A stretch of 64,000 nucleotides of DNA from assembly GCF_000720475.1 (NCBI RefSeq), contig NZ_JOAP01000013.1, positions 61,775 through 125,774 on the forward strand, given 5' to 3'. The position numbers were made by a program, and so were the translations under genes. Of this stretch, positions 18,033 through 27,559 are shown one piece after another. The DNA comes from Streptomyces aureocirculatus (GTDB taxonomy: Bacteria; Actinomycetota; Actinomycetes; Streptomycetales; Streptomycetaceae). Below the pieces are notes generated by a model. It saw only the letters and a list, made by a program, of their open reading frames with translations, was not told the origin of the DNA and made no database searches. Numbering within the stretch: position 1 is the first letter of the stretch; each line of letters begins with the position of its first letter.

Positions 18033-19172
18033 TCAGGCGCGCGGCTGGCCCAGCTCGCTGAGCATCTTGAGTACGGCCTCGGGCGGGCTGCCCTCGGTGT
18101 CGGCCCCGTGGGCCTCGGCGCCCTCGAAAGTGACGACCTCGGTGCCGCGGGGGAACATGTCCTGCTCGTACGCGGTGAGCGCGCTCTCGATGTCGTCGGG
18201 GTGCGCGGCGATGGCCTTGCCGAGTTCCGCGCCGTCGAGCATGGCCAGGTTGGCGCCCTCGCCGTTCGGGGCCGAGAGGTGGGCGGCGTCACCGAGCAGG
18301 GTCACTCCCGGCACCCGGTCCCACCGGTGCCCGGTCGGCAGCGCGTAGAGGGGGCGCAGGACCGGAGCGGTGTCACTGTCGGTGATCAGCGCGGTGATCT
18401 CCGGCGCCCAGGCGGCGAACTCCCGCGCGATCCGGGCGGTGGCCGCGGAGGCATCGGTGAAATCGATGGCGGCGAACCAGTCCCGCGACTCGTACAACCC
18501 CACATAGGCGTGCAGGGTGTCGTCCCTCTCCCGGTGGGCGAAGAGCTCCCTGCCCGGTGTGAGCGCGATCATCGCCCCACCGCCGACCGCTTTGGCGGCC
18601 GCGGCGTGCCGGGTGTCGGCGTCGAACAGGTACGTCTCGACGACCGACTTGCCGATGTACGCGGGTGTGGTGGCGGACAGCAGCGGCCGGACCCGTGACC
18701 ACGCGCCGTCCGCGCCGACCAGCAGGCTGGTGACAACGGTGCTGCCGTCGGCGAAGGTCACTTCGTGGCGGCCCTCGCCGAGGGTACGGACGCTGCCGAC
18801 CTTGTGCCCCCACTGGACGGTGCCGACCGGGAGCGAGTCGACCAGGATCTGCCGCAGTTCGCCGCGCAGTACCTCGGGGCGCCCTCCGCTGCCGTCGTCG
18901 GCTGTCTCGTGCAGGACGGTCCCGTCCGGGTCGAGGACCCGCATGGCCTGGCGTCCCTCGATGACGAGACCGCGGAACTCGTCCATCAAGTCGGCGGTTT
19001 CGAGGGCGAGCTGTCCGTTGTAGTCGTGGATGTCGAGCATCCCGCCCTGCGAACGCGCCGCGGGGGAGGGCTCCGCCTCGTAGACCGTGGCCGGTATTCC
19101 GTGGAAGTGCAGGACGCGGGCGAGCGTGAGTCCGCCGAGTCCGGCGCCGATGATCGTGACGCGGTCGTGCAT
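18033..19172 (-). CDS. FAD-dependent monooxygenase, TetX-like
   Basis: 379 residues of the class A flavin monooxygenase fold: VTIIGAGLGGLTLARVLH (GxGxxG) at the N-terminus, LLVGADGAWSRVRPLL (DG motif) near 160, and GVTLLGDAAHLSAPNGEGAN (GD motif) near 310. The overall layout resembles tetracycline-destructase-type and related antibiotic-modifying monooxygenases. ATG at 19172 follows GAGGAGC. It is the intact homologue of the remnant at 1548-2188. No regulator is adjacent; substrate unknown. Confidence 0.9.
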   Translation of the reverse strand: MHDRVTIIGAGLGGLTLARVLHFHGIPATVYEAEPSPAARSQGGMLDIHDYNGQLALETADLMDEFRGLVIEGRQAMRVLDPDGTVLHETADDGSGGRPEVLRGELRQILVDSLPVGTVQWGHKVGSVRTLGEGRHEVTFADGSTVVTSLLVGADGAWSRVRPLLSATTPAYIGKSVVETYLFDADTRHAAAAKAVGGGAMIALTPGRELFAHRERDDTLHAYVGLYESRDWFAAIDFTDASAATARIAREFAAWAPEITALITDSDTAPVLRPLYALPTGHRWDRVPGVTLLGDAAHLSAPNGEGANLAMLDGAELGKAIAAHPDDIESALTAYEQDMFPRGTEVVTFEGAEAHGADTEGSPPEAVLKMLSELGQPRA

Positions 19173-19382
19173 GAGAGCTCCTCAGGTTCGAGGCCGCCCA
19201 GCGATCTCCGGCGGCCGTCCCCGCAAAGGTGCCGTGGACTGCCGACAAGTCACCGACAGTGGACCTACAGCCATCGACGGCCGACCGACAGTCGCCCTCG
19301 GCCGCGTGCAAGGGCTGCTGGCGATCCGGCGCACCGTACGCGGTTCTGACAACTGCGTCGCATAACCTCGTGCCTGGAGACA

Positions 19383-19464
19383 TCAGATGCCAGACGCCTG
19401 ACGTCAGATGCCAGATGCCAGACGCCTGACGTCAGATGCCAGACATCAGACGTCAGACGTCAGT
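19383..19464. repeat. 28-bp tandem repeats with CTGACGTCAG palindromes
   Basis: The unit around GCCTGACGTCAGATGCCAGA recurs at 28 nt. The 10-bp palindrome CTGACGTCAG is at 19398-19407 and 19426-19435, with degenerate GACGTCAGACGTCAG after it. The tract ends about 30 nt before the start of the nuclease-fold gene. Confidence 0.85.
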
Positions 19465-19494
19465 TGCCACGTGTATCACTTTGAGGAGGCAATG

Positions 19495-20340
19495 GTGCTC
19501 GGAAGAGGCACGCGGTTGCTCGCGGGTGCCATGGCCGTGGTCTGCCTGATGCTGATCGGACCCAGCGCACCGAGCGGTGCCCTCTGGGCCAGGTCGCTGC
19601 CCGTGGGAGATGTCAAGGACGCCGTGCCGAACCGGGTCATGACGTGGAACATCTGCAACCCGTGCGACGAGAACAACGTCGGCAGGGCCGCGGAGATCGC
19701 CGCGTACGCGCCCCAGGTCATCGGCCTGCAAGAAGCGTGCGTACGTGACGTGGAGAGGATCCGGGACTATCTGAAGAACCTGCACGGGCTGGTGTACCAC
19801 GTCGAGTACGGGTCGGTTCTCCGCAACCGGAGCCGCTGCGGAGGGTGGCCGTGGAGCCCGGGGGCCTTCGGCCAGGCGATCCTTTCGGCGGCGCCGATGA
19901 CGGACCGTGTGAACGTGGAGTACCCCGACGGCGGGTCCGAGGACCGTGGGTACATGGCCGTCACCACACGGGTGGGCGGCAAGCCCGTCCGCGTGTTCAA
20001 CACCCACCTCGCCCAGCGCCGCCAGGAAGCGGTCCGGGCGGGCCAGACCCGCGTACTCGCGAAAGAGGTCGCCCGGCACGGGCGTGCGATCGTTCTCGGC
20101 GACTTCAACGCCGTGCCGGACACCCCCGAACTCACCAGGATGTGGGCACTGGCCATGGACGCGGACCCCCAGTGCCTTCCCCTGCCCACCGGACCCGGCA
20201 CCTGCGAACCGACCACCGACTGGCACCTCAAGTTCGACTATGTCTTCCTGCGGGACTTCGTTCCGCTCAAGCACGGTGTGCGTCCTTCTCCGTACTCGGA
20301 CCACCACTTGGTGCACACCGACCTGGCCCCGACCCGGTAG
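19495..20340 (+). CDS. Exported endonuclease/exonuclease/phosphatase-fold protein
   Basis: 281 residues. A signal peptide (GTRLLAGAMAVVCLMLIG) is followed by the EEP fold: VMTWNICNPC, VIGLQEACV (metal Glu), VRVFNTHLAQRR, IVLGDFNAVPDTPEL (D-x-N) and SDHHLVHTDL (catalytic H/D). The family includes secreted DNases and phosphodiesterases/sphingomyelinases; substrate is not clear. GTG at 19495 is favoured because GGAGG is 5 nt upstream, while ATG at 19492 would be only 2 nt away. It is convergent with the broken WYL regulator. Confidence 0.85.
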   Translation: MLGRGTRLLAGAMAVVCLMLIGPSAPSGALWARSLPVGDVKDAVPNRVMTWNICNPCDENNVGRAAEIAAYAPQVIGLQEACVRDVERIRDYLKNLHGLVYHVEYGSVLRNRSRCGGWPWSPGAFGQAILSAAPMTDRVNVEYPDGGSEDRGYMAVTTRVGGKPVRVFNTHLAQRRQEAVRAGQTRVLAKEVARHGRAIVLGDFNAVPDTPELTRMWALAMDADPQCLPLPTGPGTCEPTTDWHLKFDYVFLRDFVPLKHGVRPSPYSDHHLVHTDLAPTR

Positions 20341-20348
20341 GCCCGACG

Positions 20349-21315
<967 letters not shown>

Positions 21316-21317
21316 GA

Positions 21318-21560
21318 CGGTGATGTCATCATTGGTCAGCGTGGCCGCGGTCATGGCCAGGTCGCCGCTCACCAGTGCGGGGTGCTGCCTGCCCGGCGAG
21401 AGTACCGGCGCGGCCGCGACGAACTGCTCGTACACTTTGCGGATCTCCGCATGTCCGGTCGCGATGCTGCCCGGCGGGAACGCCAGCACGGCGTCCGGCT
21501 CGTACGACGCCACGATAGCCCGTCGCCAGTTGGACGGGTCCTGGCTGTGGGCCGCGGACC
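21318..21560 (-). pseudogene. SnoaL-like gene fragment
   Basis: The frame encodes SYEPDAVLAFPPGSIATGHA, EIRKVYEQFVAAAPVLSPG and LVSGDLAMTAATLTNDDITV, the core of a SnoaL/DUF4440 protein. It lacks the N-terminal helix and the last strand. It is joined out of frame to the WYL regulator, which marks a deletion junction near 21315. Confidence 0.75.
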
Positions 21561-21624
21561 AGCCGGCGCTCGCGCCGTAACGGTGACCAATGACGGTGTG
21601 AGCGGCCGCTGTTAGCCTGCGCTC

Positions 21625-22911
21625 ATGATCAAGGAGAGCTCGCCCGGCCGAAGCCGCATAGCGCATATGGCGGGAAGTAACAGGTCAGAGCGTGTTCTGA
21701 TCCTGGCCAGCTTCGTGAACCGGGTCGGCAACGGGCTCTTCAACACGGCGGCGGCGCTCTACTTCACGTTGGTGGTGGATCTACCAGCAGTGCAGGTGGG
21801 CGCCGCCCTCACCGTCGCGGGCCTGATCGGCCTGCTCGCCGGGATACCGGGCGGTCACCTGGCCGACCGACGCGGGCCGCGCACCATCATGATGCTCGCC
21901 CTTGCGGTTCAGGCAGTGGCGATGTCCGCGCTCGTACTGGTCGAGAGCTGGGCGGCCCTCACGGTCATCGCCACCGTCGACCAGCTCGCCGCAGCCGTCG
22001 GCGGCGCGGCCTGGGGAGCCCTCGTGGTCAGGGTCGGAACCGACCGTCCGGCGCTGTTCAGGGCGAAACTCCGTACGTACGTCAATCTGGGCGTCGTCCT
22101 GGGAACCGTGGGCGCGGGATTCGCGGTCACGGCCAACACTCGTACCGCCTACACCGTACTCATTCTCGGCAACGCGGCCAGCTTCGCACTGTGCGCCCTC
22201 CTCCTCTTCCTGCTCCCCAACTACGGGGCATTGGCGTCACCGCCGCGGCAGCGCCGCTGGATCGCGCTCACCGACCGCCCGTTCGTGACCTTCACAGCCC
22301 TCTACGGTGCGATGGGACTCCAGTACCCGGTGGTGTCCCTGCTTCTGCCGATCTGGATCTCCGAGCACACGGACGCACCGCGCTGGACCGTCGCCACGGT
22401 GTCCGCGATCAATGCCGCGGTCTGCGTCCTGTTGCAGACCAGGATCGGATCCCGCATCGAAACCCCACGCGATGGCGGCAAGGCGTTCCGCACGGCAGGA
22501 CTGCTCTTTCTCGTCAGTTGTCCCATGATGGCCCTCACCGCGCACACTCCCATGTGGGCGGCCGCCGCCCTCGTGGTCGCGGCGATCTTCGTCCACAGCC
22601 TCGGGGAGATCTGGGAGTCCTCCGGTGGCTTCGCGCTTGGTTTCGGCCTGGCACCGGACCATGCGCAAGGCCAGTACCAAGGGCTCCTCGGACTCGGCTT
22701 CAGCGCGGGCCAGGCACTCGCCCCCGCCCTCCTCACCACCGTCGTACTCGGTCTTGGCACATCCGGCTGGCTGCTCCTGGGCGCGTTCTTCGCCGCTGTG
22801 GGCGCTGTTGGGCCTGCGCTCGAACGCTGGGGTACGCGGAGCCGCCCCCGACCCCGACAGGGAGCGGCGGCTACGGAGCGCAGCGAGGAATCAGACGATG
22901 CGCACGCGTAG
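21625..22911 (+). CDS. Major facilitator superfamily transporter
   Basis: 428 residues, about 12 transmembrane helices. Motif A is GIPGGHLADRRGPRTIMMLA between helices 2 and 3. The first helices read LILASFVNRVGNGLFNTAAA. This architecture is common in drug-efflux MFS proteins. ATG at 21625 has no ribosome site but has a TAGCCT box 6 nt upstream, fitting leaderless expression. The C-terminal tail is short and charged. Substrate unknown. Confidence 0.88.
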   Translation: MIKESSPGRSRIAHMAGSNRSERVLILASFVNRVGNGLFNTAAALYFTLVVDLPAVQVGAALTVAGLIGLLAGIPGGHLADRRGPRTIMMLALAVQAVAMSALVLVESWAALTVIATVDQLAAAVGGAAWGALVVRVGTDRPALFRAKLRTYVNLGVVLGTVGAGFAVTANTRTAYTVLILGNAASFALCALLLFLLPNYGALASPPRQRRWIALTDRPFVTFTALYGAMGLQYPVVSLLLPIWISEHTDAPRWTVATVSAINAAVCVLLQTRIGSRIETPRDGGKAFRTAGLLFLVSCPMMALTAHTPMWAAAALVVAAIFVHSLGEIWESSGGFALGFGLAPDHAQGQYQGLLGLGFSAGQALAPALLTTVVLGLGTSGWLLLGAFFAAVGAVGPALERWGTRSRPRPRQGAAATERSEESDDAHA

Positions 22912-22982
22912 TCGGCCGTGCTGACATTGGGAAAGCCCGTGCGCCGCAAGGACGTTGCGGAACGGCTTCCAGACGAACGTCC

Positions 22983-23010
22983 ACCCCGGCCGAGGCCGCC
23001 CGGCCGGGGT
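22983..23010. terminator. Hairpin after the MFS gene
   Basis: ACCCCGGCC and GGCCGGGGT form a 9-bp stem with a 10-nt loop, 72 nt past the MFS stop and just before the DUF1838 start. Confidence 0.55.
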
Positions 23011-23027
23011 CGCGCAGAGTACTCCGT

Positions 23028-23774
23028 ATGACGACACCCGCAGAGCTGCTCCGCTCCTTCGCCCGGACCCGCGCCTCGCTCGACGGTGAGGAAGTCACGT
23101 ACTGGTGGACCGGGAACGTGTACTCCTGGGCCCCCGACGAGCCCTACCAGCACCTCTTCGGCCTCGAAGGGCTCAACGTCGCCCGCCTGGTCCAGGACGC
23201 CGAAGCCGGGCAGGACGCCTACCAACTGCTCACCCGCGAAGCCGCGTTCTACCTCGACCCTGCGAGCCGGGAGATCCTGGAGACCTGGCAGGATCTGCCG
23301 GTGGTGCACATCTGGAACGATCCGGCGAACCAGAAATGGCGTCCCTTCCCGATACCGACGACGGATCTCGGCGAACAGGTCTGCTTCAGCCTGGAGATAC
23401 CGCTCGCCTACCCCTCGCCCCTGCCTGTGGCCCAGTACCCCGTCCACTCGGCGGGCGACACCTACAAGGCCCTGGAGCTCTTCCAGTTCTTCGCGGACCG
23501 CGCCGACCTGGACGGCACCGCGCCCAGCGTCCCGGCCACCATGTCGTGGACCCGGATGTCCCCATGGCTCCCCTGGATGGCCCGAGGGCAGCGGCCCGGC
23601 GGCCTCACCTTCCACTGCCAGGGCCGCAAGCTCGGCTCGTACACCGAGGTCCCCGAGCGCACCCGCGCCTACATCGCCGACCACCACCCGGAATTCGCCC
23701 ACGCCCCGGAGAGGTGGAGCGAGCCGAACGAGACGAGCTGGACGTACTTCCGCAAGCTCAACCCGCCGAGGTAG
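23028..23774 (+). CDS. DUF1838 family protein
   Basis: 248 residues with the DUF1838 pattern: EEVTYWWTGNVYSWAPDEPY, LFGLEGLNVARLVQDAEAG and SWTRMSPWLPWMARGQRPGG, ending with a Trp-rich segment. Likely cytoplasmic; function unknown in this family. ATG at 23028 lacks a ribosome site. The 3' end overlaps the convergent penicillin-binding-like gene by 17 nt. Confidence 0.85.
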   Translation: MTTPAELLRSFARTRASLDGEEVTYWWTGNVYSWAPDEPYQHLFGLEGLNVARLVQDAEAGQDAYQLLTREAAFYLDPASREILETWQDLPVVHIWNDPANQKWRPFPIPTTDLGEQVCFSLEIPLAYPSPLPVAQYPVHSAGDTYKALELFQFFADRADLDGTAPSVPATMSWTRMSPWLPWMARGQRPGGLTFHCQGRKLGSYTEVPERTRAYIADHHPEFAHAPERWSEPNETSWTYFRKLNPPR

Positions 23775-25077
23775 CCGTCGCGCCCAGCATGAGGCAGGCC
23801 GCCTCGTTGACGAGCGCCTTGTTCGCGGCTGCGGCTGCCTTCTCCTTGATGCCGAAGTTCGTGCTCGTCAGGACCGCGACGCTGCGGCGGCCCTTCGCGT
23901 CGGTGTAGATCTCGCTGGAGTAGCCGGGCAGGCCGCCGGTGTGGCCCCAGACGGTGCCGCAGGGCGTGTTCACCTTCATCAGGCCGAGGCCGTAGCCTCC
24001 GCCGTCCTCGGGAGCGGCGACAGTGGTGCGCATCTGCCGCAACTGGGCCTCGGGCAGCAGCTTGCCGGACATCAGCGCGGTGAGGAAGCGCTGCCAGTCC
24101 TTTGCGGTGGAGACCATGCCCCCTGCCGCCCAGGACCAGCTCGGGTCGATGGCTTCGGTGTCGACGGTGTGCCCGGGGCGTTCGGGCCCGGCGAAGCCGA
24201 CGCCTTCGGGCAGGTCCACGGTGGGGGAGAGGATCTTCCGCAGGCGCTCGGCGTCCGGTTCGTAGCCGGTGGCGTGCGGCTTCCCGCTGCTCCAGGCGGC
24301 GTTCGTGGCCAGGAACGAGTCCTTCATCCCCAACGGCTTGGTGATCTTCCGCTCGATCAGCTCGGCGAGGCTGTGCCCGGTGGCCTTTTCCAGGATCATT
24401 CCGAGGGCCGTGTAGTTCGCGTTGCTGTACGAGTGCTTCTCGCCGGGCGCGGCGGGCGGATCCTGTTCCGGGGTGACGGCGAGGAGGTCCTCCGGCCGCC
24501 AGGTGCGCTGCTCCTGGCCTGTGAGGGAGGGCAGGAATCGCGGCGTGAGGAGGAAGTCGCCCAGTCCGCCGGTGTGGTTGAGCAGCATCCGTACGGTGAT
24601 GTCGCGACCGCCCTTGACCAGTCCGGGCAGCCACTTCTCCACGGAGTCGTCGAGGGCGATCTGCTTCCGGGCGACCTGTTGCAGGACGAGGGTGGCGGTC
24701 ACCGTCTTGGTGTTGGACCCGACCCTGAACTGGTCGCCGACAGCGAGGCGGTGATCCCTCTTCGTCCAGGCCGCCTGCCGTGCCATCTCCACGGGTGCCC
24801 CGCTGCCGGGCGTGATCCGGACGACCACTCCCAGGGAGCCTCTGTCCGCCGCCCTCTGAGCGAGACCGGCAAGGTGCGCGCGTGCGGAGGCGTCCACCGC
24901 GCCCCGCTCCTTCGATGCCCCGACCGATGTCTTCGCCGGGCCCGGCGCGGAGCCCGGCCCCGCGTCCGACTCCGTGTCCGAGCAGGCCGTGAGCGTCGCC
25001 CCCATACTGGTCGCCAACGCCACGGTCAGCACTCCCCGCAGTATCCGGTGGCGGCGAGACGACGTGGATGTGGACAT
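23758..25077 (-). CDS. Serine hydrolase of the beta-lactamase/D-Ala-D-Ala carboxypeptidase family, lipoprotein
   Basis: 439 residues. The lipobox LTAC near residue 32 predicts a lipid anchor outside the membrane. The class C-like motifs are SNTK (S-x-x-K, near residue 123), YSN in KHSYSNANYTALGM, and HTGG in TVWGHTGGLPGYSSEI. Related proteins are DD-peptidases or esterases. ATG at 25077 follows GGGAACTGCC. The next gene pair downstream is a two-component system, but separated by a repeat-containing gap. Confidence 0.9.
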   Translation of the reverse strand: MSTSTSSRRHRILRGVLTVALATSMGATLTACSDTESDAGPGSAPGPAKTSVGASKERGAVDASARAHLAGLAQRAADRGSLGVVVRITPGSGAPVEMARQAAWTKRDHRLAVGDQFRVGSNTKTVTATLVLQQVARKQIALDDSVEKWLPGLVKGGRDITVRMLLNHTGGLGDFLLTPRFLPSLTGQEQRTWRPEDLLAVTPEQDPPAAPGEKHSYSNANYTALGMILEKATGHSLAELIERKITKPLGMKDSFLATNAAWSSGKPHATGYEPDAERLRKILSPTVDLPEGVGFAGPERPGHTVDTEAIDPSWSWAAGGMVSTAKDWQRFLTALMSGKLLPEAQLRQMRTTVAAPEDGGGYGLGLMKVNTPCGTVWGHTGGLPGYSSEIYTDAKGRRSVAVLTSTNFGIKEKAAAAANKALVNEAACLMLGATATSAG

Positions 25078-25249
25078 GGCAGTTCCCTTCGACGCATGGC
25101 TGTTGCTCTGTGCGGCAAGGGACCCGGCATGTCGTCGTCCTGCTGAGCGGCATCGCGGCGGGCCACGCGCACAGCAACCATTCAGTCAGCGGCAGCCCTC
25201 CGGGACATCGCTCGATGGCGGGCTTTCCGCGGGCGCCGTGTCACCCCAA

Positions 25250-25282
25250 GGAGTGACAGAGGAGTGACAGAGGAGTGACAAG
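25250..25282. repeat. Threefold 11-bp tandem repeat
   Basis: GGAGTGACAGA is repeated three times (last copy changed at the end), just beyond the response-regulator stop. Confidence 0.8.
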
Positions 25283-25304
25283 GGATGGCGAGGAAGGGCA
25301 TGAG

Positions 25305-25976
25305 TCAGGACAGCGTGTTCCTGGCAAGGACCGCGGCCTGGGCGCGGCTCTGGCAGTCGGTCTTGGTGAGCATGCGGCTGACGTGCGTCTTCACCGTGTG
25401 CAGGCTCACCACGAGCCGTTCGGCTATCTCGGCGTTGCTCAGCCCCTCCCCGACAAGGCGCAGCACGTCGCGCTCCCGCTCGGTGAGGTCCCTCAGCCGG
25501 GCGAGGTCCTCGTCGCTGGGCCGATGCCTGGCTCCCAGATGGCCCTCGATGATCCGGCGGGTCACCGCGGGGCTCAGCGTGCTGTGCCCGGCCGCCGCCG
25601 CCCGTACCGCTACGGTCAGCTCCTCGTACGAACTGTTCTTGAGGAGGAACCCCGCCGCCCCGGCGGCCAGCGCGTCGTCGACGTACTCGTCCAGGTCGAA
25701 CGTCGTCAGCATGAGCGCCTGACTCCGCCCCTGCCCCGGCCCGAGCAGCCCCCGGCGGCCCAGTTCCGTCAGTGCCCACAGGCCGTCGCGGCGCGGCATG
25801 CGGATGTCCAGGAGCAGCACGTCCGGTCGCAGCCGCGCGCACACCTCGACGGCTTCCGCACCGTCGCCCGCGGTGCCCGCCACGGACAGGTCGGCCTGGG
25901 TGTCGAGTATCGCGCTCAGCCCGGCGCGGATGACCGGCTCGTCGTCCACCACGAGCACACTGATCTGTTCAGACAC
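25305..25976 (-). CDS. NarL/FixJ-family response regulator
   Basis: 223 residues. Receiver domain: VLVVDDEPVIRAGLSAIL, phospho-acceptor Asp in DVLLLDIRMPRRDG, Thr in LMLTTFDLDEY, Lys in GFLLKNSSYEEL. LuxR-type HTH: LTERERDVLRLVGEGLSNAE and LVVSLHTVKTHVSRMLTKTD. It overlaps the sensor kinase by 8 nt, so the two form one operon. Target genes are unknown. Confidence 0.95.
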   Translation of the reverse strand: MSEQISVLVVDDEPVIRAGLSAILDTQADLSVAGTAGDGAEAVEVCARLRPDVLLLDIRMPRRDGLWALTELGRRGLLGPGQGRSQALMLTTFDLDEYVDDALAAGAAGFLLKNSSYEELTVAVRAAAAGHSTLSPAVTRRIIEGHLGARHRPSDEDLARLRDLTERERDVLRLVGEGLSNAEIAERLVVSLHTVKTHVSRMLTKTDCQSRAQAAVLARNTLS

Positions 25977-27153
25977 CCGCGTTCACCCCCGGCACGGTGG
26001 CCACGACACGGAACCCGCCGTCGCCGGTCGGTCCCGCGGTGAGCTCTCCGCCCAGGGCGTCCACTCGTTCGCGCATGCTGATCAGACCGAGCCCGGCTCC
26101 CGCGTCGAGCGTCCCGGGCCGCGCCGCGCGGCTGTTCACCACCTCGCACCGCAGTCGCCCCGCCTCACCCTCGACGCTGAGCCGGGTCGGCGCCCCGGGC
26201 GCGTGCCGGCGGGCGTTGGCCAGTGCTTCCTGTACGACGCGGTATCCCGCCAACTGCACCGGGCCGGGCAGCGACTCCAGCGCGGTCCCCATGTGCGCCT
26301 CGACCCTTCCTCCGGCCGCACGGTGGCTGTCCAGCAACGCGCCCAGGTCTGCGAGCCCGGGCACCGGCTGCAGCGGGGCCGCCTCCGCCGGGTCACGCAG
26401 CATCCGCAGCAGATCACGCAGCTCCCCACCGCTCTGCCGACCCGCCGCCGCGAGCGCGTCGACTTCGGTACGGGCCCAGTCGGGCAGCTCGTGGCCGCGT
26501 GCGCGCAGGGTCTCCGCGTGCACCACGAGGAGGGTGAGCGAGTGTGCGACCACGTCGTGCATCTCGCGGGCGATCCGCGCCCGTTCCCGCTGCGTGGCCT
26601 GCGCCGCTTCCAAAGCCTGCGCCCGGCCCGCTTCGGCCGCCCGCTGCTCGGCCGCGACGAGCAGCGCCCGCCGGCTACGTGCGGCGAACCCCAGCACCCA
26701 CGCCAGCGGCATCGGGGCCAGCGCCGCGAGGACGTCCAGGCCGCCCCGGAACTCACCGGCACTGGCCGTCAACCGGTTCACGCACAACCCGGCCGCGGTC
26801 AGCGCGGCGCCGCCGGCCACCGCGAGCACGGTCCGCGTCCAACTCGTGCAGCGGCTTCCCAGGTTGTAGAGCAGCACGGCGAGCGGCAGGAAGACCAGCG
26901 GGGTGAGTTTGGCCCCTTCGACCGCGCTCTCCGCCAACGCCGCCACGAGTGCCGCCAGGCCTGCGACGAAGGCCGTGGCAGGCAGCCGCCGCCGCAGCGC
27001 GAGGACCACCACGCCCACCGCCTCGTAGCCCATGAGCGACAACCACGCGGGCTTCGAGGTGTCCACGTACGGCTGCGACAACAGCGGTGGCAGAAACGTC
27101 AGCGCGAGCAGCCCGGCATCGGCACCCCACCTGTGCCACCTGCCGTCAACCAT
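25969..27153 (-). CDS. Sensor histidine kinase (HisKA_3 type)
   Basis: 394 residues. About five membrane helices occupy the first 180 residues. The dimerisation/phospho-acceptor helix reads ERARIAREMHDVVAHSLTLL with the H box, and the ATPase domain follows with VVQEALANARRHAPGAP (N box) and GLGLISMRERVDALGG (G box). ATG at 27153 gives the usual short N-terminus. It partners the overlapping response regulator. The sensed signal is probably membrane-borne, since there is no large extracellular domain. Confidence 0.93.
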   Translation of the reverse strand: MVDGRWHRWGADAGLLALTFLPPLLSQPYVDTSKPAWLSLMGYEAVGVVVLALRRRLPATAFVAGLAALVAALAESAVEGAKLTPLVFLPLAVLLYNLGSRCTSWTRTVLAVAGGAALTAAGLCVNRLTASAGEFRGGLDVLAALAPMPLAWVLGFAARSRRALLVAAEQRAAEAGRAQALEAAQATQRERARIAREMHDVVAHSLTLLVVHAETLRARGHELPDWARTEVDALAAAGRQSGGELRDLLRMLRDPAEAAPLQPVPGLADLGALLDSHRAAGGRVEAHMGTALESLPGPVQLAGYRVVQEALANARRHAPGAPTRLSVEGEAGRLRCEVVNSRAARPGTLDAGAGLGLISMRERVDALGGELTAGPTGDGGFRVVATVPGVNAGV

Positions 27154-27169
27154 TCTCACCCGCCCGAGC

Positions 27170-27385
27170 CTAACGCGGTGCCGACAAGGCCCTCCGCCCA
27201 CCACAGCCGCGGCGTTCCCCCCACACCGTCATACCGGCCCGCAGCCCCGCCTCGACTCCGGTGGGGGCGTCCTCGATGACCAGGCAGTCCTCGGGCCGGG
27301 CACCGAGCTGTTCCGCGGCCGACAGGTAGGGCACGGGGGACGGTTTGCCCTCCTCGACTGCCGCGGCGTCCACAATGACGCTCAC
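27170..27385 (-). pseudogene. HAD-superfamily phosphatase fragment
   Basis: The frame carries EEGKPSPVPYLSAAEQLGA and EDCLVIEDAPTGVEAGLRAG, motifs III/IV of beta-phosphoglucomutase-like HAD phosphatases. The N-terminal DxD half and cap are missing, and the C-terminus is out of register. It ends next to a palindrome and a repeat array that may mark the deletion. Confidence 0.8.
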
Positions 27386-27402
27386 TGATCACGTCGTGAT
27401 CA
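27386..27402. repeat. TGATCAC-GTC-GTGATCA palindrome
   Basis: A perfect 7-bp inverted repeat at the left edge of the 16-bp repeat array. The 9-mer CGTGATCAT within it (27395-27403) recurs at 27534-27542 on the far side of the array. Confidence 0.8.
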
Positions 27403-27410
27403 TGCCAGGT

Positions 27411-27530
27411 CAACCGGTCGGCCGGTCAACCGGTTGGCCGGTCAACCGGTCGGCCGGTCAACCGGTTGGCCGGTCAACCGGTCGGCCGGTCGGCCGGTCG
27501 GCCGGTCGGTCAGCAGGTCGACCGGTCGAC
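27411..27530. repeat. 16-bp tandem repeat array with a 32-bp higher-order period
   Basis: CAACCGGTYGGCCGGT occurs five times with the Y position alternating C/T, then degenerates into CGGCCGGT units. It lies between the HAD fragment and the transglycosylase stop and codes for nothing credible. Confidence 0.9.
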
Positions 27531-27559
27531 CTTCGTGATCATTCTCGGGACCGACGGGC

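Noticed and set aside
23086..25146. A 686-residue plus-strand open frame
   Set aside because: It spans DUF1838 in a wrong frame and runs antisense to the serine hydrolase, whose lipobox and SxxK/YSN/HTGG motifs show the real coding strand.
27411..27530. CRISPR-like look of the 16-bp array (also the 28-bp tract at 19383)
   Set aside because: The units are head-to-tail without unique spacers, and there are no cas genes in the window.
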